Notes: generated by a model not told the origin, from the sequence alone. A DNA stretch of 64,000 bases from Pseudomonas marginalis (GCF_008692035.1 NZ_VTFG01000001.1:124001-188000); one strand, 5' to 3'; shown: positions 7,277-17,175, counted from the stretch's first letter. Program-made: numbers and translations.

Positions 7277-10200
7277 TAACCCTAACGGATCCACCCACCC
7301 CGTCGGATTGGGCACGTACCGGTACGCGTTGATCCCACCCGCCAGCTTCACCGGATCTGGCGTCAGGTAACACCCAATATCCGGATTGTAGTAGCGATGG
7401 CGGTTGTAGTGCAGTCCGCTTTCCTGATCGAAGTACTGACCCTGAAAACGTAGCGGGTTGTCGATTGTGCCTTTGTCGAGTCGGCTGATCTGGCCGTAGG
7501 CGCGGTAGTGCGCGGACCAGACGATGTCGCCGTCGGGGTCGGTGAGTTCCTGCGGCGTGCCGAGGTGGTCGAGTTGGTAGTGGTAGGGCTTGGTATCTTT
7601 TGGGCCGAAGCCTTCCAACAAAACCAGCGGGCGAAAGCTGTCGGGTTCGTAGAGATAGCTGCGATGGCGGTCTGCATGGTGTTCGGCAATCAGCCTGTCG
7701 CCTTGCCAGAAAAACTCCGTGGTTATGCCGTCCACGGTTTTGCTGATGCGCCGCCCAAACGGGTCATAGCGATAGCTGGCGGTTTGGCCGTTGGGTTGGG
7801 TGATGCCGATCAGTCGGTGCTGGCAGTCGTAGCGGTATTCGGTGACGAGTTGATGCCCTTTGCCGCGTCGTTCACGGATCAGGTTCCCGAAGGCGTCGTA
7901 GTCATAGTGGCGGTCGCCCTGGATCATCAGGCGGTTGCCGGCAACGATGTCGGGGCCGGGGCGGTCTTGCATGAGCAGGTTGCCGGCGGGGGTGTGGCCG
8001 AAGCGTTCCTGCAGGTCTTGGGAGTGGTCGGCGCGGGTGAGGCGGCCTAGCGGGTCGTAGTGGTAGTGGTGTTCGCCTTTGCGGGTGTCGAGCAGGCGGG
8101 TGAGGTTGCCGGTTTTGTCGTAGTCGTATTGGCGTTGGTAGAGGTGGTCTTGTTGCTGGGTGATTGCGTGGGCGTGCAGGCGGTGTTGGTCGTCGTAGTG
8201 GTAGTGGCTGAGGAGTTGGCCTTGTTGGCGCTGATGTTCCTGGCCGGCCTTGAATAGGTGAGACGTCAGCAGCGCGCCGTTTAATTCGATGGTGGCGAGG
8301 TGGCCGCCTTTGCTGTGGTTGAACACCAGGCGGTTGTTGTCCGGCAGGCGCAGGTGTTGAAGCTGGCCGCAGGCGTCGTAGCCGTAGCGCAAGGTGCCCC
8401 AGCCCTGATGTTCGGCGGTGAGGCGGTTTTGTTGATCGTATTCGTAGGCCAGCGCCCAATGGCCGTCGTCGACGCTGAGCAGGTTGCCCTGGCGGTCGTA
8501 GGCATATTCAACAACGCTGGCGTCGGGCAGGGTTTTTCGTACGAGGCGTCCGGCGTGATCGCGCTCGTAACGGGTAACGAGCTGACTGCCATCGTCACCG
8601 TGTTCGGTTTTTTCCTGCAGGTTGCCATTGAGGTCGTAGACGTAGGCCGTACGCTGCCCGTCAAACCCGGTTTCCTGCAGGATCAGGCCATTGGGGTGGT
8701 AGTCAAGTCGGTAGGTCTCGCCGACCTCGTTTTCGATCTCGGTCAGCAATAACCGCACGTTGTCGTAGCGGTAGTTGACCTGAGTGCCATCAGCGTTGAT
8801 GCGGCGACTGATCAGGTGCAACCCGTCGGCGTATTCGTAGCGGATGACGTGGCCCAGTTCGTCGCGTTCGGCGGTGATTTTTCCGTAGGGGTTGTAGCTG
8901 TATTCCCGACATGCACCGCCTGGTAATACGACGCGAACCAAGCGACCCACGCTGTCCCACTGATACTGGGTCAGCGCGCCATGCTCATCCTCGCGGGCCA
9001 CCGGCCGGCCAAGATCGTCATAGCGATAACGCTTGATCCCGCCATTTGGCAGTTGCTCTTCAAGCAACTGTCCGCGCTCATTCCACACCAGCCGCTGACA
9101 ACTGTGATCCGGGTACCAAACCCCAACCAGTTGCCCGTATTTGTCGTAGCTGTAGTCGGTGATATTGCCGTCGGGATCGGTCTTGCGGATGACATCGCCC
9201 TGGTCATTACGCTCGTACTTCCAGACTGCCAGACCCCGCCTTACAACCCGTACGAAGCCATTGTCATGCTCGTAGGACGTCGGCTCATCATCCCCGGGAA
9301 ACAACGCCACCAAGCGTCCGGCTTCGTCGTACTGATACGCCGTCACCGACCCCAGCGGATCCTGCTCAACCGTCAGCCGGCCTTTGGCATCGTAGGATTT
9401 GAAATGCTGTGCACCGTCCGGATCAATCCGCTGCACCAGTCGCGCCCGGTCGTCATGGGCGTACACTTCCTGACTGCCATCGGCGTTATGCAGCGTGACC
9501 CGGCCGTCGTCCCCCCAGGCATACCGCGTATCCATCTGCGAAAAACTGGCCCAATGCCGGACACATCGCGCCGCTTTGCCGGACCGTTCCCATTCCCAAA
9601 AGAAACTCGCCCCACCGGCCAGTCCACGTTCAAGAATGACGTGCTGATCGTCGTAGCGATAAACCTCGCTTTCACCTACCGCATTGGTCGCCGAGACCAG
9701 TCGGCCAGCGTCGTCATAGGCGTAGGAAACGACGGTCTGCTCGGTAATCCAGACATACGGGCCACGGCCTTCGGCCCGCTGCACCTGGTAGTCCACCGCG
9801 ACGATGCGTGCCGACGCATAGCGCAGGAACAGCGCACACCCCGCACCGTTATCCAGCCGCTCAATCCGCCCCAGAAAATCCCGAGAAATCCGCAGCCGGT
9901 TGTCGTACGCATCACTGATCGAGACCAGCACACCGTCGCGAAAGTGATAAAACCGCGACGCCTGGGCCAACACCAGTTCATCCGGCGACGCGCCCAAATA
10001 GATCGCTGCTTCCGCGAGGCTATTGGTGATGGCGGGTCGAGCAACAGTCGGCAGTGGAAACCCAATCGAGCGATTCTCATGGTCCGTCCACACCACCGAA
10101 TCGCCCGACACCGCAAGCCGATGCGCCAGCGAATGACTCCAGCCAAACCCCAACCCGCCATCCACTTCCACCGCACTGGTGCGGTACAACCGCGTCCACT

Positions 10201-11566
10201 CGAACGGCAAGATTCCATCCAACGTGCCGTCGGTGAGGGTGAGCAATTCCTCCCCGGTAACCATCGACACGGGGCAGCCGTTGGTGACGGTCTTATCCGA
10301 AGGGGCCGCCGCATCCCCGTTCGGGTTCTTCCCTGAAACCGGCACATCATCGACAGGCTCCTGCCTGACCAACGCGGTCTTCTGTGTCTTGTTACGAACC
10401 GCCGGCACCGGGTTCGAAACCACATGCTCCCCCGCCTTCAACGGCGCAACCGGTACGGTCTTGATCGACGTCGCAGGGCCACCCAGCAGAACCGGTCTGG
10501 CGAGCTCTACATGCTCATCCATGGGCGATTTTCCGAACTGCCCCGCCATGCGCTCCAACCATCGGCGCGCCCGTTGAGACTTGATGCCGCCCAGCACGTT
10601 GGTACTTATTCGAACCGCCATCCCCATCCCGGCAGTGGCGAGGCACAGCAACAAGTTGATCAATACGTCGGCGCTGATTTCCCCGAGCAACTCGTTCATA
10701 TAGGGCGGCGGCAACAGGCGCATCCAGCTGACCATTGCCGACAGATAAATGAACAGCAGCGGCTCGTCGCTGAGCACCAACAAGCCCTTGGCGAGGGTGT
10801 CGGCGCCGAGGCTCAGCAGCTTTTCAAGTTCGTCCGCTGACAGGTAGTGCAGCAGTTGTTCGGCATAGGCCAACGGGTCGCCAAGCCACTGGAACAGCTG
10901 CTTGACAGTGTCCCAGAGCGAGTAGAGCGCTTCGCCGAAGCCGCGGGCGTAGGCTTGATGCAGGGCGAGGTAACGCTTGGGGAGGCTGGCTTCGGCGTAA
11001 CCCTTCCACAACGGTTCGAAGATGGTCTCCCATTCACTGCGCAACCAAGCGTCCAGCGGGGCGATAACCGACTGATAAGAGGCATACAGCGCCTTGAAAT
11101 GGTCTTTGGAGACGTTGGGGTAGAAGCTGATCCGGTACTGTTGGTTGCGATCACACTCGGTGATTTCGAGGATGCCGCTGGGGCCGATGGTCTTGTGGAT
11201 CGGCTCGCCCAGGGGACCGCCCTCTGGATCGATGCGTTGCACCATCACGGGCGTATTGCCAATGGGCACGAACCGAGCGCTCTGGAACATATGCACCAGG
11301 GTCAACGTGCCGTTTGCCTGGCACATTGCGGTCGTGCTGCTGGGAAGGATGGCGCGGTTGATCGGCGCGACGAGCGCCACGTCATCCCCGACCTTGAAGA
11401 CCTGTTCGATATCCAGGGCCGAAAAGCTAAAGAAGCTTTCCGCCCAGGTCTCGTAGGTATTGAGGCAGCGCCCGAAGTCGCTGAGAACGGATTCGACGTC
11501 CCGCGTCTTTGAATCCATGGCGGCCAGCACCAGGTAGCCAATGGCTTGGCGGGTCACCTCGATCAT
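6845..11566 (-). CDS. Rhs polymorphic toxin with C-terminal RNase A-like effector
   Basis: 1573-residue Rhs protein. Residues about 1-400 are an N-terminal delivery region with two hydrophobic stretches near 255-330. NPNGDAAAPSDKTVTNGCPV near 415 opens a DUF6531-type segment, followed by tens of YD repeats (YRYDDLGRPV-type). The Rhs core ends with GRT-free sequence YNPDIGCYLTPDP and then NPTGWVDPLGL, with DPLGL at residues 1426-1430, the usual cleavage and junction point. The remaining 143 residues are the toxin. No PAAR, VgrG, EagR or secretion gene is nearby, so it is an orphan effector; T6SS delivery is an inference. A 6-bp stem hairpin at 11573-11589 lies just upstream of the start and overlaps the probable ribosome site. 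Confidence 0.95.
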   Translation of the reverse strand: MIEVTRQAIGYLVLAAMDSKTRDVESVLSDFGRCLNTYETWAESFFSFSALDIEQVFKVGDDVALVAPINRAILPSSTTAMCQANGTLTLVHMFQSARFVPIGNTPVMVQRIDPEGGPLGEPIHKTIGPSGILEITECDRNQQYRISFYPNVSKDHFKALYASYQSVIAPLDAWLRSEWETIFEPLWKGYAEASLPKRYLALHQAYARGFGEALYSLWDTVKQLFQWLGDPLAYAEQLLHYLSADELEKLLSLGADTLAKGLLVLSDEPLLFIYLSAMVSWMRLLPPPYMNELLGEISADVLINLLLCLATAGMGMAVRISTNVLGGIKSQRARRWLERMAGQFGKSPMDEHVELARPVLLGGPATSIKTVPVAPLKAGEHVVSNPVPAVRNKTQKTALVRQEPVDDVPVSGKNPNGDAAAPSDKTVTNGCPVSMVTGEELLTLTDGTLDGILPFEWTRLYRTSAVEVDGGLGFGWSHSLAHRLAVSGDSVVWTDHENRSIGFPLPTVARPAITNSLAEAAIYLGASPDELVLAQASRFYHFRDGVLVSISDAYDNRLRISRDFLGRIERLDNGAGCALFLRYASARIVAVDYQVQRAEGRGPYVWITEQTVVSYAYDDAGRLVSATNAVGESEVYRYDDQHVILERGLAGGASFFWEWERSGKAARCVRHWASFSQMDTRYAWGDDGRVTLHNADGSQEVYAHDDRARLVQRIDPDGAQHFKSYDAKGRLTVEQDPLGSVTAYQYDEAGRLVALFPGDDEPTSYEHDNGFVRVVRRGLAVWKYERNDQGDVIRKTDPDGNITDYSYDKYGQLVGVWYPDHSCQRLVWNERGQLLEEQLPNGGIKRYRYDDLGRPVAREDEHGALTQYQWDSVGRLVRVVLPGGACREYSYNPYGKITAERDELGHVIRYEYADGLHLISRRINADGTQVNYRYDNVRLLLTEIENEVGETYRLDYHPNGLILQETGFDGQRTAYVYDLNGNLQEKTEHGDDGSQLVTRYERDHAGRLVRKTLPDASVVEYAYDRQGNLLSVDDGHWALAYEYDQQNRLTAEHQGWGTLRYGYDACGQLQHLRLPDNNRLVFNHSKGGHLATIELNGALLTSHLFKAGQEHQRQQGQLLSHYHYDDQHRLHAHAITQQQDHLYQRQYDYDKTGNLTRLLDTRKGEHHYHYDPLGRLTRADHSQDLQERFGHTPAGNLLMQDRPGPDIVAGNRLMIQGDRHYDYDAFGNLIRERRGKGHQLVTEYRYDCQHRLIGITQPNGQTASYRYDPFGRRISKTVDGITTEFFWQGDRLIAEHHADRHRSYLYEPDSFRPLVLLEGFGPKDTKPYHYQLDHLGTPQELTDPDGDIVWSAHYRAYGQISRLDKGTIDNPLRFQGQYFDQESGLHYNRHRYYNPDIGCYLTPDPVKLAGGINAYRYVPNPTGWVDPLGLSCKIGNCPDSKNDLTKKAPPGVLTTHEKAGGHLIEKHVGRTDEQLAARFESEPHIPASSTFKTLEEAEAIVSKSLTAHQQEITTFLSGNKEKLLIKGSSSQPVGVSMLNGATKSVPVYKFLLVIKRAPKMPDGYLLLTGYPEK

Positions 11567-11596
11567 GAAACAGCCCCGTCAACCGGGGCCTTAACG

Positions 11597-11657
11597 AAAA
11601 CCACCATCTGCAATCCCTCGCACTGTGTATTCAGGCGAGGGACTTTGCAGCGGTTTT
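11597..11657 (-). terminator. Long imperfect hairpin ending the RND pump operon
   Basis: AAAACC pairs with GGTTTT at the base, CTGCAA with TTGCAG in the middle, and CCCTCGC with GCGAGGG at the top, around a 13-nt loop. Read on the minus strand the structure ends in GGTTTTCG. It lies 20 bp downstream of the RND permease stop and about 30 bp before the Rhs start, so it most likely separates the two transcription units. Confidence 0.6.
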
Positions 11658-11676
11658 CAGGGCAGGGGAGTAGCGC

Positions 11677-14600
11677 TTATCCGGCGCTTACGTGGGGCGT
11701 TTCGACAATTTTTGTCTTCTCCCGCCCCAGCACCAGGCTGCACAGCGCCGGCAGAAATAACAGCGTCAACACCGTGCCCACCAGCACCCCGCCAATCAGC
11801 ACGAATGCCAGGGACGACCAGAACACCGACAGCGTCAGCGGAATAAACGCCAGCGCCGCCGCCAGCGCGGTCAATATCACCGGCCGCGCGCGCCGCACCG
11901 TGGCCTCGACAATCGCCGCGTGGATCGCCATGCCATGTTCCTGGTTCTGGCGGATCTGGTCGGTAAAGATCAACGTGTTGCGCATCAGGATCCCGCCGAT
12001 CCCGATCAAGCCCAGGATCGCGTTGAACCCGAACGGCTGGTTGAACAGCAGCAAGGTCGGCACCGCACCAATCAAGCCCAGCGGCGCGGTGGCGAAGACC
12101 ATGAACATCACGCCGAAGGAACGCACCTGGAACATGATCACCGTGAGGGTCAGCAGGATCATGATCGGGAACAGCGCCGCCAGCGCCACGTTGGCCTTGG
12201 CGCTTTCTTCCACCGGGCCGCCGATGTCGATCCGGTAACCGGCCGGCAGCCGGGCGATCAGCGGTTGCAGGTCTTTGTACACGGCCATTTCCACGTCGGG
12301 CGGTTGCACGCCGTCGATGATGTCGGCGCGCACTTCCACGGTGCTCGCGCGGTTGCGGCGCTTGAGGATCGGTTCTTCCATCACCGCCTGGAACTGCCCG
12401 ACCTGGGCCAGGGGCACCGACGTGCCGGCGCTGTTGGTCAGGGTCATGTTGTTGAGGTTGCCGAGGTTCTCGCGCTGGTTGCCCTGGGCCCGGGCGACCA
12501 CGGACACGGTGCGGTTGCCCTCACGCACTTCGGTGATCGGGTTGCCGCTGAGCAAGGCGTTGAGCTGGGATTTGACCTCGTTGGGGGTAAAGCCCAGCAG
12601 GCGCAGGCGGTCTTGATCCAGCACCAGGCGATAACCACTGGTGCGCTCGCCCCAATCGAGAAAGGCGTCCTTGGTCAGCGTGTTGGCGGCAACGACCTTG
12701 CGCACGTCCTCGGACACCCCGCGCAGCACCTCCACATTCGGGCCGGACACGCGGAACACCACCGGGAAGGGCACCGGCGGACCGAACAGCAGTTGGGTGA
12801 CCCGCACCCGCGCCGCCGGAAACTCACCGGCCGCAATTCGCTCACGCATGCGCAGCTTCAAGGCGTCGCGGGCGTGAGAGTCCGGCGTCTGCACGATCAA
12901 CTTGGCAAACGCCGGGTCCGGCATTTCGGGGTTCAGCGACAGGAAGAAACGCGGTGCACCACCGCCCACATAGGTGTCGACCATGCTGGTCTGCGGCTCT
13001 TGCAGCAGTGCCTTTTCCAACTGCGCCGCCACCGCCTCGGTGCTCTTGAAGGCACTGCCGGGCGGCATATACACCTCAAGAATCAGCTCGGAACGGTCGG
13101 AGTTGGGGAAGAACTGTTTCTTCACCACGGCCATGCCCAGTACGCACAGTACAAAGGCAGCGATCACCAACCCGGTCACCAGCCACCGTCTGCGTACGCA
13201 GGCTTCGACCAAATCACGCAGCTTCTGGTAATAGCGCCCGGCATAAATCGCGTCGTGACCACCGGGCACCGGTTTGATCTGCGGCAGCAACTTCACGCCC
13301 AGGTACGGCGTGAACACCACCGCCACCAGCCAGGACGAGATCAGTGCAAAGCCGACGATCCAGAAGATATTGCCGGCGTATTCCCCCGCACCGGACCGTG
13401 CAAACCCCACCGGCAGAAAGCCGATGATCGTCACCAGCGTACCGGTAAGCATCGGTGCCGCCGTGGAACTCCAGGCGAAGGTGGCCGCATGAATCCGGTC
13501 AAAACCTTCCTCCAGTTTCACCACCATCATCTCAATGGCGATGATGGCGTCATCCACCAGCAGGCCCAGGGAAATGATCAGCGCGCCCAGGGTAATGCGG
13601 TCGAACTCACGCCCGGTGAGCAGCATGATCACAAACACCACCGACAAGGTCAGCGGCACCGCCGCCGCCACCACCAGGCCGACGCGAAAGCCCAGGGCCA
13701 ACAGGCTGATGATCATCACCACCGCCAGGGCGACGAAGAATTTGAGCATGAATTCATTCACCGCCAGGCTGATGTTTTTCGCCTGGTCGGAGACTTTGGC
13801 GAAGTTCACGCCCAACGGCAGGTCCGCCTGGATCCGGGCTTCCTCGGCCTTGAGGCTTTTGTCCAGCTCCAGACCGTTCCAGTGCTTTTCCATGATCACG
13901 CCGAGCATCAGCGCCGGGTCGCCCTGGTGACGGATGCGGTAGCTCGGCGGGTCTTCATAACCGCGGCTGACGCTGGCCACATCGGCAATGCGCAGCACGC
14001 GACCGTTGACTTCCAGGGGCACGTTTTCGATCAGCGCCAGGCTGTCGAAGGCACCGTCGATACGGATATAGGCGCGCGCGCCTGCGGTTTCGACAAAACC
14101 TGACGGGGCCACGGCGTTCTGTGCGGCGAGGGCGGCGAAGATCTGCTCCGGCTTGATCCCCAGGGTCGCCAGGCGCTCATAGGAGAACTCGACAAAAATC
14201 CGCTGCGCCTGCTCGCCGAGGATATTGACCTTCTTCACCCCCGGCAGGTTGAGCAGGCCCTGGCGCAAGGCCTCGGCCATCTGCACCTGTTGCCGATGGG
14301 GCAGGTGCTCGGCCTCCAGGGCGTACAGGGCGAAGTACACATCGGAATATTCATCGTTGAAGAACGGCCCGATCACCCCGCTGGGCAGCCTCGCGGCTTC
14401 ATCGCTGAGTTTTTTGCGCGTCTGGTAGAACAGCTCCTGGATTTCGCTGGGGCGCGTGGACTCCTTGTAGGTCATGCGCATCGACACAAAGCCCGGCTGG
14501 GCGATGGTCTCGACGCGGTCGTAGTAGTCCAGTTCCTGCAGGCGCTTCTCCAGGCGGTCGGCCACCTGCTCCTGCATCTCCTGGGCAGTGGCGCCGGGCC

Positions 14601-14766
14601 AGGCGGCGGTAATGGTCATGACCTTGACGGTAAACGACGGGTCTTCGGCGCGCCCCAGTTTGCCGAACGAGAAGATCCCGGCGGCGAGGATCGCAATGAT
14701 CAAAAACAGCGTGACTGCGCGGTGCTTGACCGCCAGTTCCGAGAGGTTGATGCCGCGCATGCTCAT
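11677..14766 (-). CDS. RND efflux transporter permease subunit
   Basis: 1029-residue inner-membrane proton-driven exporter of the HAE-RND type. Seen features are the first TM with LAAGIFSFGKLGRAEDPSF, two large periplasmic loops (about 40-330 and 560-870), and a TM4 proton-relay pair in GLLVDDAIIAIEMMV. In the TM10 region the lysine of AcrB is replaced by arginine in GGILMRNTLIF, as in TriC-like and related subfamilies. It overlaps the upstream adaptor gene by 4 bp (ATGA). No outer-membrane factor gene is adjacent, so a shared OprM-type channel is probable. The drug spectrum cannot be inferred. Confidence 0.93.
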   Translation of the reverse strand: MSMRGINLSELAVKHRAVTLFLIIAILAAGIFSFGKLGRAEDPSFTVKVMTITAAWPGATAQEMQEQVADRLEKRLQELDYYDRVETIAQPGFVSMRMTYKESTRPSEIQELFYQTRKKLSDEAARLPSGVIGPFFNDEYSDVYFALYALEAEHLPHRQQVQMAEALRQGLLNLPGVKKVNILGEQAQRIFVEFSYERLATLGIKPEQIFAALAAQNAVAPSGFVETAGARAYIRIDGAFDSLALIENVPLEVNGRVLRIADVASVSRGYEDPPSYRIRHQGDPALMLGVIMEKHWNGLELDKSLKAEEARIQADLPLGVNFAKVSDQAKNISLAVNEFMLKFFVALAVVMIISLLALGFRVGLVVAAAVPLTLSVVFVIMLLTGREFDRITLGALIISLGLLVDDAIIAIEMMVVKLEEGFDRIHAATFAWSSTAAPMLTGTLVTIIGFLPVGFARSGAGEYAGNIFWIVGFALISSWLVAVVFTPYLGVKLLPQIKPVPGGHDAIYAGRYYQKLRDLVEACVRRRWLVTGLVIAAFVLCVLGMAVVKKQFFPNSDRSELILEVYMPPGSAFKSTEAVAAQLEKALLQEPQTSMVDTYVGGGAPRFFLSLNPEMPDPAFAKLIVQTPDSHARDALKLRMRERIAAGEFPAARVRVTQLLFGPPVPFPVVFRVSGPNVEVLRGVSEDVRKVVAANTLTKDAFLDWGERTSGYRLVLDQDRLRLLGFTPNEVKSQLNALLSGNPITEVREGNRTVSVVARAQGNQRENLGNLNNMTLTNSAGTSVPLAQVGQFQAVMEEPILKRRNRASTVEVRADIIDGVQPPDVEMAVYKDLQPLIARLPAGYRIDIGGPVEESAKANVALAALFPIMILLTLTVIMFQVRSFGVMFMVFATAPLGLIGAVPTLLLFNQPFGFNAILGLIGIGGILMRNTLIFTDQIRQNQEHGMAIHAAIVEATVRRARPVILTALAAALAFIPLTLSVFWSSLAFVLIGGVLVGTVLTLLFLPALCSLVLGREKTKIVETPHVSAG

Positions 14767-15869
14767 TGGTCCTGTTTGCGGTTGAGGGCCAGTACCTGGG
14801 CGGGCAACAGGCGCACCGCGTCGCCGCTGTGCAACAGGTGCGCACCGAGGGCGACGACGACCTGGCCGGGGTTCACGCCGCTGTCGAGCAGGGCGTCTTC
14901 CTGGCCGAGGCTGGCGACCTTGACGGCGGCGAAGCTGACCTTGTCATCCGCGCCGATCAACCACACACCGGTGCCTTGCCCTGCATCGTGCAAGGCGCCG
15001 ATCGGTACGCGGGTTTGTTGTGCCTGGCCGTCGCCTTGCAGGCGCACGGTGATGGTCGAGCCGAGGGCGAAGCGCTCGACGTTACCGTGCAGCACATAAC
15101 GGGCGCGGTAGGTGCGGGTGGTGGGATCGGCGCTGGCCGACAGTTCGCGCAAGGTCGCCGTCACCGCCTGGTCCGGGGCGCCGAAGGGGAAGGCCAGGGC
15201 TTTTTGCGCGGCCTGGTCGCGCTGGTTTTCCGGCAGGTTGACGATGGCTTCGCGGGCGCCGTCATGGGCCAGGCGCGCGACGACTTGCCCTTCGGCGACC
15301 ACTTGGCCGCGGTCCACCCGCACGTCGGTGATGATGCCGTCGCCATCGGCCTTGAGCACCGAATAAGTGCGGCGGTTCTCGATCTGGCTGGCGTCGGATT
15401 GCGCCGCGGCCAACTCGGCCTCGGCCACGCGCAGGTTGGTGGCCGACTGGTCGAAGATCTGCCGTGACACCGCACCGGTACTGGACAGGCGCTGGTAGCG
15501 GTTTTCATCGTCGCGGCGCTGACGCAGCTGGGCCTGGGCGGCGTTGACGCGGTTTTTCGCCGAACGCAGGGCGAGCTCGAAGTCGCCGATGTCCAGCACC
15601 AGCAGGGTGTCGCCACGGGAGACATGCTGGCCGGGGTCGACCTTGCGTTCGATGACCTTGCCGCCGACCCGGAAGCCCAGGTCGCTTTCCGTACGTGCAG
15701 CCACCACGCCGGTATAGGCGCTTTGCTGAGTGCCGGCGGCGTCGACCTTGGCGGCGAGTACCGGGCGTGGTTGCGGCGCTTGGGCGGTGGTGTCGGCCTG
15801 GCTGTTGCAGCCGCTGAGGACGATCAACACGGCCAGGGGCGTGAGAAGGCGCGAGGGGAGAGGGATCAT
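14763..15869 (-). CDS. RND efflux periplasmic adaptor lipoprotein
   Basis: 368-residue membrane-fusion protein that links the RND permease to an outer-membrane channel. It has a lipoprotein signal with lipobox LSGC, Cys21 being the lipidated residue. After this come a biotinyl/lipoyl hairpin segment (VIERKVDPGQHVSRGDTLL), a helical hairpin at about 100-165 and the second lipoyl half (ILKADGDGI-like, VLKADGDGIITDVRVDRG). A beta-barrel and membrane-proximal region follow. It is first in the operon and translationally coupled to the permease. A perfect palindrome stands 28 bp upstream of its start and probably controls expression. Confidence 0.93.
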   Translation of the reverse strand: MIPLPSRLLTPLAVLIVLSGCNSQADTTAQAPQPRPVLAAKVDAAGTQQSAYTGVVAARTESDLGFRVGGKVIERKVDPGQHVSRGDTLLVLDIGDFELALRSAKNRVNAAQAQLRQRRDDENRYQRLSSTGAVSRQIFDQSATNLRVAEAELAAAQSDASQIENRRTYSVLKADGDGIITDVRVDRGQVVAEGQVVARLAHDGAREAIVNLPENQRDQAAQKALAFPFGAPDQAVTATLRELSASADPTTRTYRARYVLHGNVERFALGSTITVRLQGDGQAQQTRVPIGALHDAGQGTGVWLIGADDKVSFAAVKVASLGQEDALLDSGVNPGQVVVALGAHLLHSGDAVRLLPAQVLALNRKQDQ

Positions 15870-15896
15870 GTCGGGCTCCGGGGATGACCAGTGGGC

Positions 15897-15920
15897 AAAA
15901 AATTATGGACATAATTTTTT
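15897..15920. promoter_or_regulatory. 24-bp perfect palindrome, operator candidate for RND pump and MFS exporter
   Basis: AAAAAATTATG, then GA, then CATAATTTTTT, forms an 11-bp perfect inverted repeat at 15897-15920. A partial copy (ATTATGG) follows at about 15926-15933. The site sits between two divergent efflux genes, 28 bp from the adaptor start and 50 bp from the MFS start. The shape is that of a TetR- or MarR-type operator, but no regulator gene is adjacent. A transcription terminator is less likely because no gene ends here. Confidence 0.65.
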
Positions 15921-15969
15921 ACGCATATTATGGTCGAAATATAAATAAAACCAGCCCCGGATAATCCCC

Positions 15970-17175
15970 ATGTCGAACGCCCCGGCCCCATCGCGAAGCT
16001 TGTTGTTTTTACTGGTGGCCTTGACGGCGCTGGGTGAAGTCTCGACCCAATTGATCATTCCAGGCTTGGGTCTGATCGAGCATGCCCTGTTGGCGCCACC
16101 GGGTTCGGCGTTGATGGCACTGTCGGCGTTTGTCGCCGCCTTTGGCCTGGGGCAACTGCTGTTCGGCCCGCTGTCGGACCGTATCGGCCGCCGTCCGGTG
16201 CTGATCGGCGGGCTGCTGCTGTATGTGCTGGCGACCTTGTCGATGCTGCTGGTCAATGACATCCAGCAATTTATCGCCGCTCGCGTCGTACAAGGCCTCG
16301 GCGCCTGCGCTGCGCTGGTACTGGCGCGCACCGTGGTGCGTGACGTGTGGAAGGCCCAGGCGGGGCCGGCGCTGGCGCTGACCATGATCGGCATGCTGTA
16401 CGCCATCGTCGTCGCACCGATGGTCGGCGGCCTGCTGATCAAGCTGCTGGGCTGGCGTGCGCCGATCCTGCTGGCACTGGCGATTGGCAGTGGGGTGTTG
16501 CTGCTGGCGCTGCTGTTCTTCCGCGAGAGCAACCACTTCCTCGACCCCAAGGCCGGCCACTGGCGCACCCTCGGCGGGCAATACCTGGACCTGCTCAAGG
16601 GCCGCCCGTACCGCGCGTTCGCCGTGGCGCTGGCGTGTACCTATGGCGCCATGTTCGCGGTGATCGCCGGTTCCTCGGCGGTGTATATCAATCTGCTGGG
16701 CTTGAGCAGCCTGGAGTACGGCATCAATTTTGGCCTGATCGTGTCGATGCTGATCATCGGTTCCACCTACACCCGACGCAACATCCAGCGCCTGGGGCCG
16801 CAACGGATTGTGGCGATGGGCGTGACGCTGGTGGCCATGGGCGGGATTGCCGCACTGGTGATTTATGCGCTGTTTGGCCTGTCGGTACTGGGCCTGGATA
16901 TTCCCATTGCGCTGGCGACCCTCGGCGGCGGCCTGGTATTGCCCGGGTCGGTGACCGGAGGGGTCATGCCCAACGCTCACCGCGCCGGTTTGGCGGCGGG
17001 CTTGATGGGCTTTGCGCAGATGTTCGGCGCGACCTGCAGCGGCCTGTTACTGAGCCATCTGCGCGACGGCAGTGCCACACCGATGATCGTGATCCAGGCG
17101 TGTTTTGCCGTGACGGCCTTCGTGGCCTTCCATCTGTTGCGTGAGCGCCGTACCGCGGAGGTCGCGGCGGCTTGA
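15970..17175 (+). CDS. MFS multidrug exporter, Bcr/CflA family
   Basis: 401-residue inner-membrane drug:H+ antiporter with about twelve hydrophobic helices. The family motif A between TM2 and TM3 is clear (FGPLSDRIGRRPVL), and TM4-5 carry ARTVVRDVWKAQAGPALAL and GMLYAIVVAPMVGGLL, typical of Bcr/CflA proteins. It is divergent from the RND adaptor/permease operon across a shared palindromic site, so the two exporters may be co-regulated. The ATG at 15970 lacks a strong ribosome site. The substrate is unknown. Confidence 0.9.
   Translation: MSNAPAPSRSLLFLLVALTALGEVSTQLIIPGLGLIEHALLAPPGSALMALSAFVAAFGLGQLLFGPLSDRIGRRPVLIGGLLLYVLATLSMLLVNDIQQFIAARVVQGLGACAALVLARTVVRDVWKAQAGPALALTMIGMLYAIVVAPMVGGLLIKLLGWRAPILLALAIGSGVLLLALLFFRESNHFLDPKAGHWRTLGGQYLDLLKGRPYRAFAVALACTYGAMFAVIAGSSAVYINLLGLSSLEYGINFGLIVSMLIIGSTYTRRNIQRLGPQRIVAMGVTLVAMGGIAALVIYALFGLSVLGLDIPIALATLGGGLVLPGSVTGGVMPNAHRAGLAAGLMGFAQMFGATCSGLLLSHLRDGSATPMIVIQACFAVTAFVAFHLLRERRTAEVAAA

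Noticed and set aside
8981..10336. 451-codon plus-strand frame inside the Rhs region
   Set aside because: Antisense shadow of the YD-repeat core; no protein-like motifs.
11920..14103. 727-codon plus-strand frame over the RND permease
   Set aside because: Composition is His/Gln/Gly/Arg-rich and it is opposite to an intact RND gene.
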